Notes under the pieces: model-generated
What the model was told of the DNA's origin: nothing
What the model saw: only the letters and a program-made list of their open reading frames with translations
Database searches by the model: none
Origin: Nitrospira sp.
Lineage (GTDB): Bacteria; Nitrospirota; Nitrospiria; Nitrospirales; Nitrospiraceae
Assembly: GCA_015709715.1 (NCBI GenBank)
Contig: CP054184.1
Location: 3,953,001 to 4,017,000 of the forward strand
Length of the DNA: 64,000 bases
Direction of reading: 5' to 3'
Made by a program: the position numbers and the translations under genes
In this document: piece by piece, positions 34,297-43,369 of the stretch
How the letters are laid out: each line of letters opens with the position of its first letter
Numbering within the stretch: the stretch's first letter is position 1

Positions 34297-35103
34297 TCAG
34301 TCCACTCGCGGCGGCAAAGGAATATCGTGAAACAAGGTGTCCGCCAGCCGCCGGCCGTATTGGAGACGGTCGTGGAGGGTCGGCGCGCTGAGGAACAGAC
34401 CGGCCAGTTCGCCGAATGCCGCATCACGCGACGAGACGAAGCGCAGGGTGTCGACCGGCGCTGTCAGCCAGAATCCGCGGATGCGAAAGAATGCGACCAG
34501 GCAATCCTCAAAGAACAGTTGCAACAGGTACTGGGCCGTGGTCGGTTTGTCGCGCAAGTCTTCGACCTTGCCCAGCCAGTGGAGGCATTCGGTCTTGAGC
34601 CGAATCCGCTCATGGAGGCCGGCTGGGGGAGGGCCTTGTCGAAACCGCTGCGCGGCCTGTTCGATCAAGTTCGCTGCGATGTCGTCATGGTCGTAGAGGA
34701 TTCGCCCCTTGCGCAGGAGCGGCGCCAAGCGTGGGGAATGTTCGAGGTCCTCGATGACGGCCTGGTGTTCGCCGTAGCGGATGTCGACGAGCCGGTCGGC
34801 AATGCGGATCAGTTCCTGCCCCTCCATCGACCCCTTCACCAGCACGATGAGGTCGATGTCGCTATGGGGCGTCACGGCCCGTCTCGCGCCGGACCCGACG
34901 AGGATGATTCCGACGAGGTCCCCGCCGCGTTTGGCGCGGACATAGCGGAGCGCGATCGCCAATGCATCTTCGTAACTGGGTGGGTGGGGAGCCGGGGGGG
35001 CCTGCGGTCGTTCAGGCAGGTCGAGGAGTTCGGCGCGCAATTCCTCCGCGGAGGGTGCGCCCGGCGAGGGCTGAGGCGGGATGGTGGTCTGTTCTGGTTC
35101 CAT
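34297..35103 (-). CDS. Nucleotidyltransferase-fold protein
   Basis: 268 residues from ATG 35103; the longer frame to 35280 runs into the next gene. GSGARRAVTPHSDIDLIVLV (GS-x-D-x-D) is the Pol-beta nucleotidyltransferase core, with the third acid in VDIRYGEH. The C-terminal half is helical like HEPN/KNTase partners (LKTECLHWLGKVEDL). Substrate unknown. Preceded by a 75-residue protein on the same strand after 26 bases. Confidence 0.75.
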   Translation of the reverse strand: MEPEQTTIPPQPSPGAPSAEELRAELLDLPERPQAPPAPHPPSYEDALAIALRYVRAKRGGDLVGIILVGSGARRAVTPHSDIDLIVLVKGSMEGQELIRIADRLVDIRYGEHQAVIEDLEHSPRLAPLLRKGRILYDHDDIAANLIEQAAQRFRQGPPPAGLHERIRLKTECLHWLGKVEDLRDKPTTAQYLLQLFFEDCLVAFFRIRGFWLTAPVDTLRFVSSRDAAFGELAGLFLSAPTLHDRLQYGRRLADTLFHDIPLPPRVD

Positions 35104-35129
35104 GGTCGGATCGTCTGGTCTTGTATGTG

Positions 35130-35357
35130 TCAGGGCTGTTGTACATGTCGAATCTGCTGTTCGAGGGTGGCGAGCCAATCGTCGAACGGTTGTTCGGCGT
35201 CCACGATGATCTCCAGCTTTCCGTTCGGTAACTTGCGGACCAGGCCGGGTTGTTCCGGAGAGAGTGGAATCTCCACCCACTCGCGATCGAGTCCCAAACG
35301 GTCCGTCAGGTCGAGGATGCGGGTGATTTGTTGGAACGAAACGGCGTGAAGCGTCAT
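35130..35357 (-). CDS. Small hypothetical protein (75 aa)
   Basis: Acidic, mixed alpha/beta composition: MTLHAVSFQQITRILDLTDRLG, then KLPNGKLEIIVDAEQPFDDWL. No membrane span or cysteine. The compact, well-composed sequence and tight link to the nucleotidyltransferase gene suggest a real partner; no family is recognised. Confidence 0.5.
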   Translation of the reverse strand: MTLHAVSFQQITRILDLTDRLGLDREWVEIPLSPEQPGLVRKLPNGKLEIIVDAEQPFDDWLATLEQQIRHVQQP

Positions 35358-35432
35358 GCCTCGGTCTCGGCCTCCCGACTGTGAGGCATTGTAGGAGGGG
35401 GCTTCCGGCCTGTCAATGTGACTGCGCCACCG

Positions 35433-36482
35433 TCAGCGCAACACTCGTGCGACGATGTCCGCAGCGCGGTCGATGGCGTCGGCAGATACGTCGAGATGGG
35501 TCACGGCTCGACAGGTTCGGCTGCCGACCGCGTTCAGCAGCACCCCTTCCTGTCGGAGCAGGCCTACGAACTCGTGCACTGTCAGGCGCGGGTGCCGTAC
35601 CTCGAAGAAGAGGATGTTCGTCACGACCGCATCCAGATCCAGCGAAACCGTGGGAATTTTCCGGAGGAGAACAGCCAGCCGCTTGGCATTCGCATGGTCC
35701 TCTGAGAGCCGATCGATGTGGTGGTCCAGCGCATGGAGGCCTGCAGCCGCCAGGATACCGGATTGGCGCATCGCGCCTCCGTACATGCGCCGGAAGCGCC
35801 GGAGTCGTTCCAACAGCGATGCGTCATCCGTCGCGATCAAGGATCCCGCCGGTGCGCCCAAGCCCTTCGATAGGCAGAACGTCACGGTATCGAATGGTCG
35901 TGCATACTCCGTAGCCGACGTGCCGGAAGCCACGACGGCATTGAAGAGGCGCGCTCCATCCAAATGCATGGGCAGTCCGTGGTGCTTCGCGACGGCGCGG
36001 ATTGCCTGAATCGTCGCGAGAGGATAGACCGTGCCGCCTCCGGCATTGTGGGTGTTTTCAAGACAGATGAGGGCGCTCTGAATCGTGTAGGGATCTTTCG
36101 GGCGGATGGCGGCCTCCACCTGATCGGCCGTCATCAACCCCCTGGCGCCCTGCACCCAATGGAGTTGCAGGCCCGCCAATGCGCCGGCGGCGCCTTGCTC
36201 GTAGCGGACGATGTGGGACTGAGCGTCGACGATGACTTCACGTCCCGGCTCGGCGAGCGCGCGCAGACAGAGCTGATTTCCGAGTGTGCCTGACGGTACG
36301 AACAGGGCCGCCCGTTTGCCGATCAGTGCGGCGCCTCGCTCTTGGAGGCGGTTGACGGTGGGATCTTCGCCATACACATCATCGCCGACCGCGGCGGCAG
36401 CCATGGCCTCGCGCATGGCGGCGGTAGGTCTCGTGACCGTGTCGCTTCGCAGGTCGATCGGGGCAGGTGACGGTATAGACAT
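35433..36482 (-). CDS. ltaE: Low-specificity L-threonine aldolase
   Basis: 349 residues from ATG 36482 ([20 protein letters not shown]); the longer frame to 36602 runs into the transporter start. [27 protein letters not shown] and the PLP-lysine region [16 protein letters not shown] are diagnostic. Cleaves L-threonine/allo-threonine to glycine and acetaldehyde using pyridoxal phosphate. Confidence 0.92.
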   Translation of the reverse strand: MSIPSPAPIDLRSDTVTRPTAAMREAMAAAAVGDDVYGEDPTVNRLQERGAALIGKRAALFVPSGTLGNQLCLRALAEPGREVIVDAQSHIVRYEQGAAGALAGLQLHWVQGARGLMTADQVEAAIRPKDPYTIQSALICLENTHNAGGGTVYPLATIQAIRAVAKHHGLPMHLDGARLFNAVVASGTSATEYARPFDTVTFCLSKGLGAPAGSLIATDDASLLERLRRFRRMYGGAMRQSGILAAAGLHALDHHIDRLSEDHANAKRLAVLLRKIPTVSLDLDAVVTNILFFEVRHPRLTVHEFVGLLRQEGVLLNAVGSRTCRAVTHLDVSADAIDRAADIVARVLR

Positions 36483-36580
36483 CGTGCTGTGATGCAGTGG
36501 GTGGAGCGGGCCGCATTGTAACAAAATTTTCTCCGCCGCGCGTCGGCGGGCCTGGTAGACTGGGCCCCGCTCGGAGTCGC

Positions 36581-37849
36581 ATGGAGAGATTGCGCCGTTC
36601 ATTCGCCCGTTTCGTCCACGTGGAGCCGCAGGAAGTCCGGCCCTTGGCGTGGTCGTTCACCTATTTCTTCTGCCTCCTCTGCGGCTACTACATTCTGCGC
36701 CCCGTGCGGGATGAGATGGCGATCCAGGGCGGTGTGAGCAATCTCCCCTGGATGATGACCGCCACGTTCCTGACCCTCCTGGCCGTGACGCCGCTGTTCG
36801 GGTGGGTGTCCGCCCGTTGTTCACGGCACCGGTTGCTGCTCACGGTCTACAGCTTCTTCATCCTGAACCTCGTCCTCTTGTATTTTCTGATGGCCGCTCG
36901 GTTCCACATGGAGTGGGTGGCTCGCGGTTTCTTCGTGTGGCTCTCCGTGTTCAACCTGTTCGTCGTGTCTGTCTTCTGGAGTTTCATGGCCGATCTCTTT
37001 ACGCCTGAACAAGGCGCTCGACTGTTCGGGGTGATTGCAGCGGGCGGGAGCACGGGGGCCCTGTTCGGTCCGGTTCTCACGACAGGGTTGACCTATCTGT
37101 TCCCCGTGGCGGTGCTGATGCTGGCGTCGGCAGGTTTCCTCCTCTGCTGCATGGGATGTATCCATCGGTTGGACCAATGGAGCCATCGCCGTGCGCAAGC
37201 CCACCACGAACCGGTGGGGGCGCCGTTGGGCGGAGGGCTGTTCGCCGGGATCCGCCTCGTGTTCGGTTCCCCCTATCTCTTGGGCATCTGTGCCTACCTG
37301 ACCTTTCTGACAGTGACCGCCACGTTCCTATATTTCGAACAGATGCGTGTCGTGTCGGAACTGTTCGATTCGTCGGAAGCCAGGACACGGCTGTTTGCCG
37401 CTGTGGATTTGTCGACGAACATCCTGACCTGGCTCACGCAAGTCCTCGTCACCAACCGTCTGGTCGTCCGTTATGGCTTGGTGGCGGCGCTGGTGTTCTT
37501 GCCGGGCGTGAGCCTGCTGGGGTTTCTCGGCCTCGCCCTGTGGCCCACCCTCATGCTCTACCTGAGCTTTTCCGTGCTGCGACGGGTGGGGGAGTATGCG
37601 TTATCCAAACCGGCTCGCGAAGTGCTGTTTACCGTCGTGAGCCGGGAAGAAAAATACAAGGCGAAAAATTTCATCGACACGGCGGTGTCGCGCGGCGGTG
37701 ACGCCTCCACCGGATGGCTGGTCTCCGGCCTCAAGGCGCTGGACGTCACGACCGCCCACATGGCCTGGACGCTGGTGCCTCTGATGCTCCTCTGGGCCTG
37801 GCTCGGCCGCTGGTTGGCGCGGCAAGAGGACCGGCGTCGCTGTGCTTGA
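36581..37849 (+). CDS. Npt1/Npt2-type or MFS transporter, about 12 spans
   Basis: 422 residues from ATG 36581, which lies closer to consensus length than 36497. Repeated hydrophobic helices are spread throughout. [24 protein letters not shown] and [25 protein letters not shown] match the ATP/ADP translocase-like (AAA antiporter) branch found in free-living bacteria. Substrate may be a nucleotide or something else; in non-parasites it is unproven. Confidence 0.75.
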   Translation: MERLRRSFARFVHVEPQEVRPLAWSFTYFFCLLCGYYILRPVRDEMAIQGGVSNLPWMMTATFLTLLAVTPLFGWVSARCSRHRLLLTVYSFFILNLVLLYFLMAARFHMEWVARGFFVWLSVFNLFVVSVFWSFMADLFTPEQGARLFGVIAAGGSTGALFGPVLTTGLTYLFPVAVLMLASAGFLLCCMGCIHRLDQWSHRRAQAHHEPVGAPLGGGLFAGIRLVFGSPYLLGICAYLTFLTVTATFLYFEQMRVVSELFDSSEARTRLFAAVDLSTNILTWLTQVLVTNRLVVRYGLVAALVFLPGVSLLGFLGLALWPTLMLYLSFSVLRRVGEYALSKPAREVLFTVVSREEKYKAKNFIDTAVSRGGDASTGWLVSGLKALDVTTAHMAWTLVPLMLLWAWLGRWLARQEDRRRCA

Positions 37850-38044
37850 GGATTCAAGGGTGTTACCGATGGAGAGGCGACCTTAAGCGGCGTTTGGGGC
37901 CGATCAGAAACGAGATTCTTCGCCGAATTTAGTTATAAGCAATTGATTAGACTGCCTCTCGTTGCTATAAACCTGGTCAGAAAAAATCGTTGTCGAAGCC
38001 CCTGAAGTTCAAAGTGGGCGGGAAATCATCTGAATTTATGCTGT

Positions 38045-38617
38045 ATGGCAGTTGAGCCTAAACCATACCTGGAATACCTCGACAAGGAGATGTTCATTAT
38101 GGGTATTCTTTCGGCTTTTTCAGTAGCGGTGGCGACATTGCCTGTTGAACAGGTCCTTAGCGAGAAGAAGAGCCCTGTTTCCCAACTCTTTATTATGCGA
38201 GACGCTCATGTGGTGGTAGGTATTCTCCTGGCGCTCCTTGCAGCCTTTTGTTTCTATCTACAACGCTCCCACCTTGCATGGTACTACGGTCAAATCGCAT
38301 TGGCGCAATCACTAGGGGAAGTGAGTCCTCATCCAATCGGATCATGGTTATTACAGGCAGATGCCTGGGACACGTGGCTTCGCTACCAAACAGGTTTTAT
38401 AGCGCTGAGTCTTTCGATCGCAAGCTATGTCTATGCTGGGGCGAAGGTATGGTTTCCTTGCCTAGGCACCATTTCGTTGACATGGTCGCTGATCCTCCCC
38501 TTGACCTTGTCTGGGCTGCTGGTAGTAAGTCGCTGGTATTGCCTTACGGCGTTTGCTCAGTCGGACAACCCATTCCAGGAATGGATGAAGTCATTAAAGA
38601 AATCGTTTAAGCGATAG
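38045..38617 (+). CDS. Multi-span membrane protein, unknown
   Basis: 190 residues with four hydrophobic segments at about residues 17-35, 57-76, 114-133 and 141-163. Composition is A+T-richer than the flanking core genes. The C-terminus is basic (KSLKKSFKR). No family recognised. It lies beside the broken FRG gene, in what looks like a second accessory island. Confidence 0.55.
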   Translation: MAVEPKPYLEYLDKEMFIMGILSAFSVAVATLPVEQVLSEKKSPVSQLFIMRDAHVVVGILLALLAAFCFYLQRSHLAWYYGQIALAQSLGEVSPHPIGSWLLQADAWDTWLRYQTGFIALSLSIASYVYAGAKVWFPCLGTISLTWSLILPLTLSGLLVVSRWYCLTAFAQSDNPFQEWMKSLKKSFKR

Positions 38618-39126
38618 ATCAGTGGGCTGAAACATTGATGGGAATCTTAATTTTCCAAAGGCGGTCCTGATCGATATCCCTGCGTGCAAACGCATCTTCA
38701 TGCTTCGCGTACGTCAGCTCCTTCTCACGTTTAACTGTGCATATTGTATATTGGCTTTGTTGAAGGAAATGACGTCGATGACTCCTAACGTTGGGCCCCA
38801 ATCCGTGGATTGCAGGCTCGCTTCCCTTAGAGCTTTTCCCTTTGCCTGTAAATTCCAGAAAGACATAGATCGCAACTTCCTAGCTTTGTTTCCAGGGTCA
38901 TTCATGGCAAAAAATGCAGCTACGTACGGGGATGCTGTCCAGTCGAGGAGCGGCGAAGGAAAACCGTGATGGCGTAGGTAAACAAAATATTGGTACGCCT
39001 CGAAATTAAAAGGCGGATATTCCCCGGACTCTAACCACTTAAAATATTCTCTACGGGAGGGATGAGATGGCTCCGCTTCTTTGGACAGAATCTTTCAGTT
39101 CCTAAGTGGTGCCGGGCGGTGTACGC

Positions 39127-39957
39127 CTACGCGGCCGTAGGCCGTGCAGGCACGCTCTCCCAGTACACGCGATCGGGCGTGCGTCCGTCAAGCGCGCGAT
39201 GCGGCCTGAGCTGATTATAGAAGGTCAGATACCGTACCATCCCGTCCTGGGCGTCTCGGACGGTCTCGTACGCGTGCAGATAGACCTCTTCGTATTTGAG
39301 GCTCCGCCACAGCCGTTCGACAAACACATTGTCCCGCCACCGTCCCGTCCCATCCATACTGATCTGGATACCCTGGTCTTTGAGAAACCCGGTGAATTCC
39401 TGGCTGGTGAACTGGCAGCCTTGATCCGTGTTGAAGATCTCGGGTGTGCCATACCGGGTGACTGCCTCCCGTACCGCCTCCACGCAGAAGTCTGTGGTCA
39501 ACGTGTTGGACAGCCGCCACGCCAACACCCGGCGACTGGCCCAATCGAGAATCGCGCATAAATACACGAAGCCACGCCGCATCGGAATGTACGTGATATC
39601 AGACGCCCACACATGATTCGGCCGCGTGATCGTCAGCTGACGCAGCAGATAGGGATAAATCCGATGGGCAGGATGCCGCTGGCTGGTCCTCGGCTTCCGA
39701 TAGATCGCCGCGATGCCCATCCGTCGCATCAGCGTCGCGACCTGTCGTCTCCCAATGGCATGGCCCTCCTGCCGTAACAAATCCCGCAGCATGCGAGCGC
39801 CAGCAAACGGATACTGCAGATGGAGCTCGTCGATCCGGCGCATGAGTGCCAGCGTCGCGGCGGAGACAGGCTTCGATTGGTAGTACGCGGTCGACCGGGC
39901 CAGCTGCAGCACCTGGCATTGTCGCCCGATCGGTAATGGATGGGTGCGATCACTCAT
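39127..39957 (-). CDS. IS3-family transposase OrfB (DDE integrase)
   Basis: 276 residues. HTH_21-type ARSTAYYQSK region, then the rve catalytic core: WASDITYIPM (first Asp), FNTDQGCQFTS (second Asp) and the Glu near DNVFVERLWRSLKYEEVY, followed by YNQLRPHRALDGRTP. Intact DDE set, so it may still be active. The start overlaps the orfA stop; a fusion product by -1 frameshifting is usual in this family. Confidence 0.93.
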   Translation of the reverse strand: MSDRTHPLPIGRQCQVLQLARSTAYYQSKPVSAATLALMRRIDELHLQYPFAGARMLRDLLRQEGHAIGRRQVATLMRRMGIAAIYRKPRTSQRHPAHRIYPYLLRQLTITRPNHVWASDITYIPMRRGFVYLCAILDWASRRVLAWRLSNTLTTDFCVEAVREAVTRYGTPEIFNTDQGCQFTSQEFTGFLKDQGIQISMDGTGRWRDNVFVERLWRSLKYEEVYLHAYETVRDAQDGMVRYLTFYNQLRPHRALDGRTPDRVYWESVPARPTAA

Positions 39958-40253
39958 CGCTTTGCGCTCAGCAAGCCCGCCTTGGTGAGCGCGCCTTCTA
40001 AAAAATCATTCTCGAGGGTCAGTTGCCCGATCTTGGCATGCAGGGTCTTGAGATCCGGCGCCTCCGACGGCGGTTTTGAGCCGCCAAACACATCCGCCGC
40101 CCGAGCCAGCAGCTGTTGCTTCCATTCGGTGATCTGGGTGGGATGGACCCTGAACTGCTCGGCCAACTCGGCCACCGTCTTGTCACCTTTGACTGCGGCC
40201 AAGGCCACCTGGGCCTTAAAGGTCGCTCCGTGGTTCCGTCTCGTCCTCTTCAT
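39954..40253 (-). CDS. IS3-family transposase OrfA
   Basis: 99 residues from ATG 40253 (MKRTRRNHGATFKAQVALAA). HTH_Tnp_1 domain: DKTVAELAEQFRVHPTQITEWKQQLLARA, then a leucine-zipper-like stretch (LHAKIGQLTLENDFLEGAL). Binds the IS ends; acts with OrfB. Confidence 0.92.
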   Translation of the reverse strand: MKRTRRNHGATFKAQVALAAVKGDKTVAELAEQFRVHPTQITEWKQQLLARAADVFGGSKPPSEAPDLKTLHAKIGQLTLENDFLEGALTKAGLLSAKR

Positions 40254-40557
40254 TACCTCGCTCCTTTGTGTCGCCACCTCGCGGTGGCTTTGCTGAAGCC
40301 AGGCTACCACTTATCACACTGTCCGAATTTCCGGAGCCCCCTCTGGAATCTTTCACTCTTTGTCGGTGAAGGTTTCGATTCGTGGCTTTGCCTCCTGTGT
40401 AATCGAGTAGTACTCTCCCAGGCTAATTGTGTTTGACACTGTCCTGTCCAATGTCGTTTCTAGACACCAGGCCGCGTCTGCTTGCCCCCGATAGAGAAGT
40501 TCCGAGACGCTCAACGGCGAAGCCCGCTTTCGCATTTCGTTTCTAAGAGTGCTTGAG

Positions 40558-41616
40558 GTCTAACTCCAAGTGCAACACTGCCAGCCCGAATGGGCTACGG
40601 TGTTGCCATGCACACGAGAGCGTACACACACCTGAGTGCTGAAGAGCGTGAGACGTTGAGTCTGGGGCTGACCCATGGCCATTCGCTCCGAACAATGGCG
40701 CGGATCTTGGGACGAGCCCCGAGCACCGTGAGCCGCGAGGTAGCCCGGAACACCACACGCGGCTGTCCCTATCGGGCCTGTACAGCGCAGCGCCACGCAG
40801 GCATCCGAGCGCATCACCCACGGCGGCTTCGAAAACTCCTCGACCCGTGGTTGTGGCAGTACGTCCAGCGGCATCTGGCGGCAGGGTGCTCGCCCGAGCA
40901 GATTGCTGGACGCCTCCGCCGCATGTATCCTGACGACATGAGGAAGCGGCTGTCTGCCGAAACCATCTATGCGGGCCTGTACGTGCTGCCACGTGGCGCC
41001 TTGCGGACCGAATTGTTGGCGGCCCTGCGTCAGGCACGCAAGACGCGTCGGCCGCGCGCACGGGGGGCCGACCGCCGCGGCCAGATTCCCAACATGACCC
41101 CGATTGCCGCACGCCCTGCTGAAGTGGCGACCCGGACGGTGCCCGGACACTGGGAAGGCGACTTGCTCAAAGGTGCTCGCAATAGATCGGCCGTTGGCAC
41201 CCTGGTTGAGCGGACTACTCGCCTGGTCTTGTTGGCGAAAATGGAGGGCACCGATGCCGAGAGGGCCTATCGCGGGTTCTCCAAGAAGCTTCGGCACGTG
41301 CCAGCCGCGCTGCGCTCCACCCTGACCTATGATCGGGGCAAAGAGATGGCCGCTCACGAACGGTTGGCGAAGCGTCTGACGATCCGTATCTTTTTTGCCG
41401 ATCCCCATTGCCCCTGGCAACGGGGAACCAACGAGAATACGAACGGACTCCTGCGTCAGTATTTGCCGAAGGGCACCGATCTGTCGCGCTATACCCAACG
41501 GGAATTGAACGCCATCGCCTATCGGCTGAACACCCGCCCACGGAAATGTCTCCACTTTGCCACGCCCCTGGAGGTCTATGCGCAGCTGCGCCATCATTCA
41601 CCCGTTGCACTTGGAA
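40558..41616 (+). mobile_element. IS30-family element
   Basis: About 1060 bp. Inner inverted ends share TCCAAGTGCAAC (left at about 40567, right complement at about 41603). CTTGA occurs on both sides (40553-40557 and 41617-41621) and looks like a target duplication, although IS30 duplications are usually 2-3 bp. The transposase stop codon falls within the right CTTGA copy, so the true end could be a few bases away. Confidence 0.75.
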
Positions 41617-41621
41617 CTTGA
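40608..41621 (+). CDS. IS30-family transposase
   Basis: 337 residues from ATG 40608. N-terminal HTH (YTHLSAEERETLSLGLTHGHSLRTMARILGRAPSTVSREVARN) and DDE core: VPGHWEGDLLKGARNRSAVGTLVER (first Asp), LTYDRGKEMAAHERL (second Asp) and CPWQRGTNENTNGLLRQYLPKGTDLS (Glu). All IS30 hallmarks intact. The last codon and stop lie at the element edge. Confidence 0.95.
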   Translation: MHTRAYTHLSAEERETLSLGLTHGHSLRTMARILGRAPSTVSREVARNTTRGCPYRACTAQRHAGIRAHHPRRLRKLLDPWLWQYVQRHLAAGCSPEQIAGRLRRMYPDDMRKRLSAETIYAGLYVLPRGALRTELLAALRQARKTRRPRARGADRRGQIPNMTPIAARPAEVATRTVPGHWEGDLLKGARNRSAVGTLVERTTRLVLLAKMEGTDAERAYRGFSKKLRHVPAALRSTLTYDRGKEMAAHERLAKRLTIRIFFADPHCPWQRGTNENTNGLLRQYLPKGTDLSRYTQRELNAIAYRLNTRPRKCLHFATPLEVYAQLRHHSPVALGT

Positions 41622-41878
41622 AACCGCCGTGTCTTTTTCTAGAATAAGCCTTTCAAAGTCTTCCCAAGAATTCGCCTTTTCCTCCGTCACTATTCCTCCC
41701 TCGCTGGGTTCTTGACGGCAACATACTCTGCTGGCCTTTGTCCGTCAATAAAGACGGATTGAGGCAAGTATCCTTGATCCCTGAGAGGGGTAAGTTGATC
41801 TACTCTTCTGAAAGCCTCGGAGCTTGATGCTCCAGTGATTTCGTCCGTTTTTAGGGAAAGATTTCAGGCCGACGCGCT

Positions 41879-41908
41879 TTGACTCACAAAAAAATCGCAT
41901 GGTATAGT
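41879..41908 (+). promoter_or_regulatory. Sigma-70-type promoter of the proA-like operon
   Basis: TTGACT at 41879-41884 and TATAGT at 41903-41908 with an 18-base A-rich spacer. It lies about 70 bases upstream of the proA-like start and points towards it. Confidence 0.6.
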
Positions 41909-41980
41909 CCGGCGCGCCGCGATAAGTCCAAGTGACCATGACCCCCATTTATCCCCATCCAGCCCAAGCAGGTACCGCCC

Positions 41981-43345
41981 ATGGTTGAAGTTCCGGTTAA
42001 GCTCTACCTCGATAAAATTTTGAAAACGGCTCGTGAAGCGACCCGTCCTACAGCCCTCTTGTCCGGCCCGGTTCGAGACAAGCTTCTGAGGGGCATGGCG
42101 ACGGCGCTGGCCGAGGCGGAAGAATCCATCCTGGCTGCGAATGAAAAGGATGTGGAAGCGATCGGGAAAACGATGACCGGCTACGACAACCGTGAACGCG
42201 TGCGTGAGGCGGTGGCACGGGTGCGGATGACGGCGGACGACGTGAAGACGCTGGTGGACCGTTTACATCGCATCGCGGACCTGCCGGATCCCTTGGGGGA
42301 AGTCCGGGGGCGGCATGAAGAACCGAACGGTCTGCAGGTCGGTCGCGTGCGCGTGCCGATCGGGGTGATCGGCGTGATTTCGGAAATGCCGCCGCTGGCA
42401 ACGATCGAAAGCGTGGCGCTCTGCCTCAAGTCGGGCAACGTCTGCCTGTTTCGTGGGTCACCCGACTGGACTCAGACGCAGCAGGTGATCGGAGCCTGCC
42501 TGAATCGAGCGGCTGCCGAGGCGGGGCTTCCGGCCGGAGCCCTGACGATCATCGATCGGCCTGAAAAGGACGTGGCGCTGGAATTGATCCGGTCGGGCAA
42601 GGCGTTGGATGGGATTATTCCGCGCGGCGGCCCGGGGCTGCGCAAGGTCGTGCAGGAGCAGGCCCGCATGCCGATCCTGTCCAATGACGGCGGCATTACC
42701 CACGTCTACATCGACGATGACGTCGACATCCCGCAGGCGCAAAATATCGTGGTGAACGCCAAGGTGCAACAACCGTCCGCCGCAAACGCGTTGGACACGT
42801 TGCTGGTGCATCAGGGGATTGCAAGGCCGCTGCTCTCGGCGTTGATCCTCAGGCTGCTCGACGAGTTCAAGATCGACGTGCATGGCTGCCCGAAGACGGT
42901 GGCGCTGATGGGTCAGATGCTCATGACCGGCCACAAGGCGGTCAAACCGGCGCAACCGGACGATTGGAACAAACAGTTCCAGGGCCCGACCATGGCCGTG
43001 AAGATGGTCCCCAGTCTCGACGAGGCCTTGACCCATATCGCCCAGCATGGGCCGAGCCACACGGCCGTCATCGTGACGAAGGCCTATGAGTCGGCGATGC
43101 GGTTCGCGCGTGAAGTCGATGCGGGCACCGTATTGGTCAATGTCTCGACCAGGTTGAACGCGGGCGACAGTTTGGGCTTCGGTGCCGACATCGGCTTGAG
43201 TGCGGCGCGGCACCATGCGAGGGGTCCCATCGGCCTTGAGCAGCTCACCTGCGAAAAGTACGTCGTCTTCGGCAGCGGTCAGTTGCGGCAGCCGCATCCC
43301 GTCCCGTTGGCCTATGAAGATGCGATCATGTTGAAGCGGCCGTAG
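41981..43345 (+). CDS. ProA-family protein lacking the catalytic cysteine
   Basis: 454 residues, aligned along its whole length with gamma-glutamyl phosphate reductase (ProA): IPRGGPGLRKVV, HVYIDDDVDIPQA, then AKVQQPSAANALDTLLVH and the C-terminal ADIGLSAARHHARGPIGLEQLTCEKYVV. ProA has Cys in the motif (Q)RPxxCNxxETLLV; here the codon is GCA, giving SAAN. Without that Cys, thioester reduction of gamma-glutamyl phosphate should fail. It heads an operon with a methyltransferase and an NTP-transferase, so a different reaction or a non-catalytic role is likely. Confidence 0.85.
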   Translation: MVEVPVKLYLDKILKTAREATRPTALLSGPVRDKLLRGMATALAEAEESILAANEKDVEAIGKTMTGYDNRERVREAVARVRMTADDVKTLVDRLHRIADLPDPLGEVRGRHEEPNGLQVGRVRVPIGVIGVISEMPPLATIESVALCLKSGNVCLFRGSPDWTQTQQVIGACLNRAAAEAGLPAGALTIIDRPEKDVALELIRSGKALDGIIPRGGPGLRKVVQEQARMPILSNDGGITHVYIDDDVDIPQAQNIVVNAKVQQPSAANALDTLLVHQGIARPLLSALILRLLDEFKIDVHGCPKTVALMGQMLMTGHKAVKPAQPDDWNKQFQGPTMAVKMVPSLDEALTHIAQHGPSHTAVIVTKAYESAMRFAREVDAGTVLVNVSTRLNAGDSLGFGADIGLSAARHHARGPIGLEQLTCEKYVVFGSGQLRQPHPVPLAYEDAIMLKRP

Positions 43346-43369
43346 GTTCTGCCTCGGAAAGAGGGTTCT

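Larger units (their letters stand above)
39069..40338 (-). mobile_element. IS3-family element (IS2/IS407-like)
   Basis: About 1270 bp. Ends: left GGCTCCGCTTCTTTGGACAG at 39069 and, on the other strand, GGCTCCGGAAATTCGGACAG ending at 40338, an imperfect inverted repeat. It carries orfA and orfB with a 4-base overlap. No clear target duplication was seen, so ends may be off by a few bases. Confidence 0.8.
38619..41690 (-). pseudogene. FRG-domain gene broken by IS3 and IS30 elements
   Basis: Three fragments on the minus strand read as one FRG protein. Fragment 1 starts at GTG 41690 after GGGAGG and encodes NSWEDFERLILEKDTAVS (to 41617). Fragment 2 (40557-40339) encodes TLRNEMRKR ... LLYRGQADAAWCLETTLDR ... 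KPRIETFTDKE then TGA where the family has Trp. Fragment 3 (39068-38619) encodes FVYLRHHGFPSPLLDWTASPYVAAFFAMND, the FRG core, then frameshifts near 38735. Collapsing the CTTGA repeat at the IS30 ends restores the frame between fragments 1 and 2. FRG proteins are frequent in defence islands; function unsettled. Confidence 0.75.

Noticed and set aside
38700..38969. 89-residue plus-strand frame
   Set aside because: Antisense to the FRG-domain fragment, which has a recognisable conserved core.
41745..41948. 67-residue minus-strand frame upstream of the ProA-like gene
   Set aside because: It covers the likely promoter region and has no motif or ribosome site.
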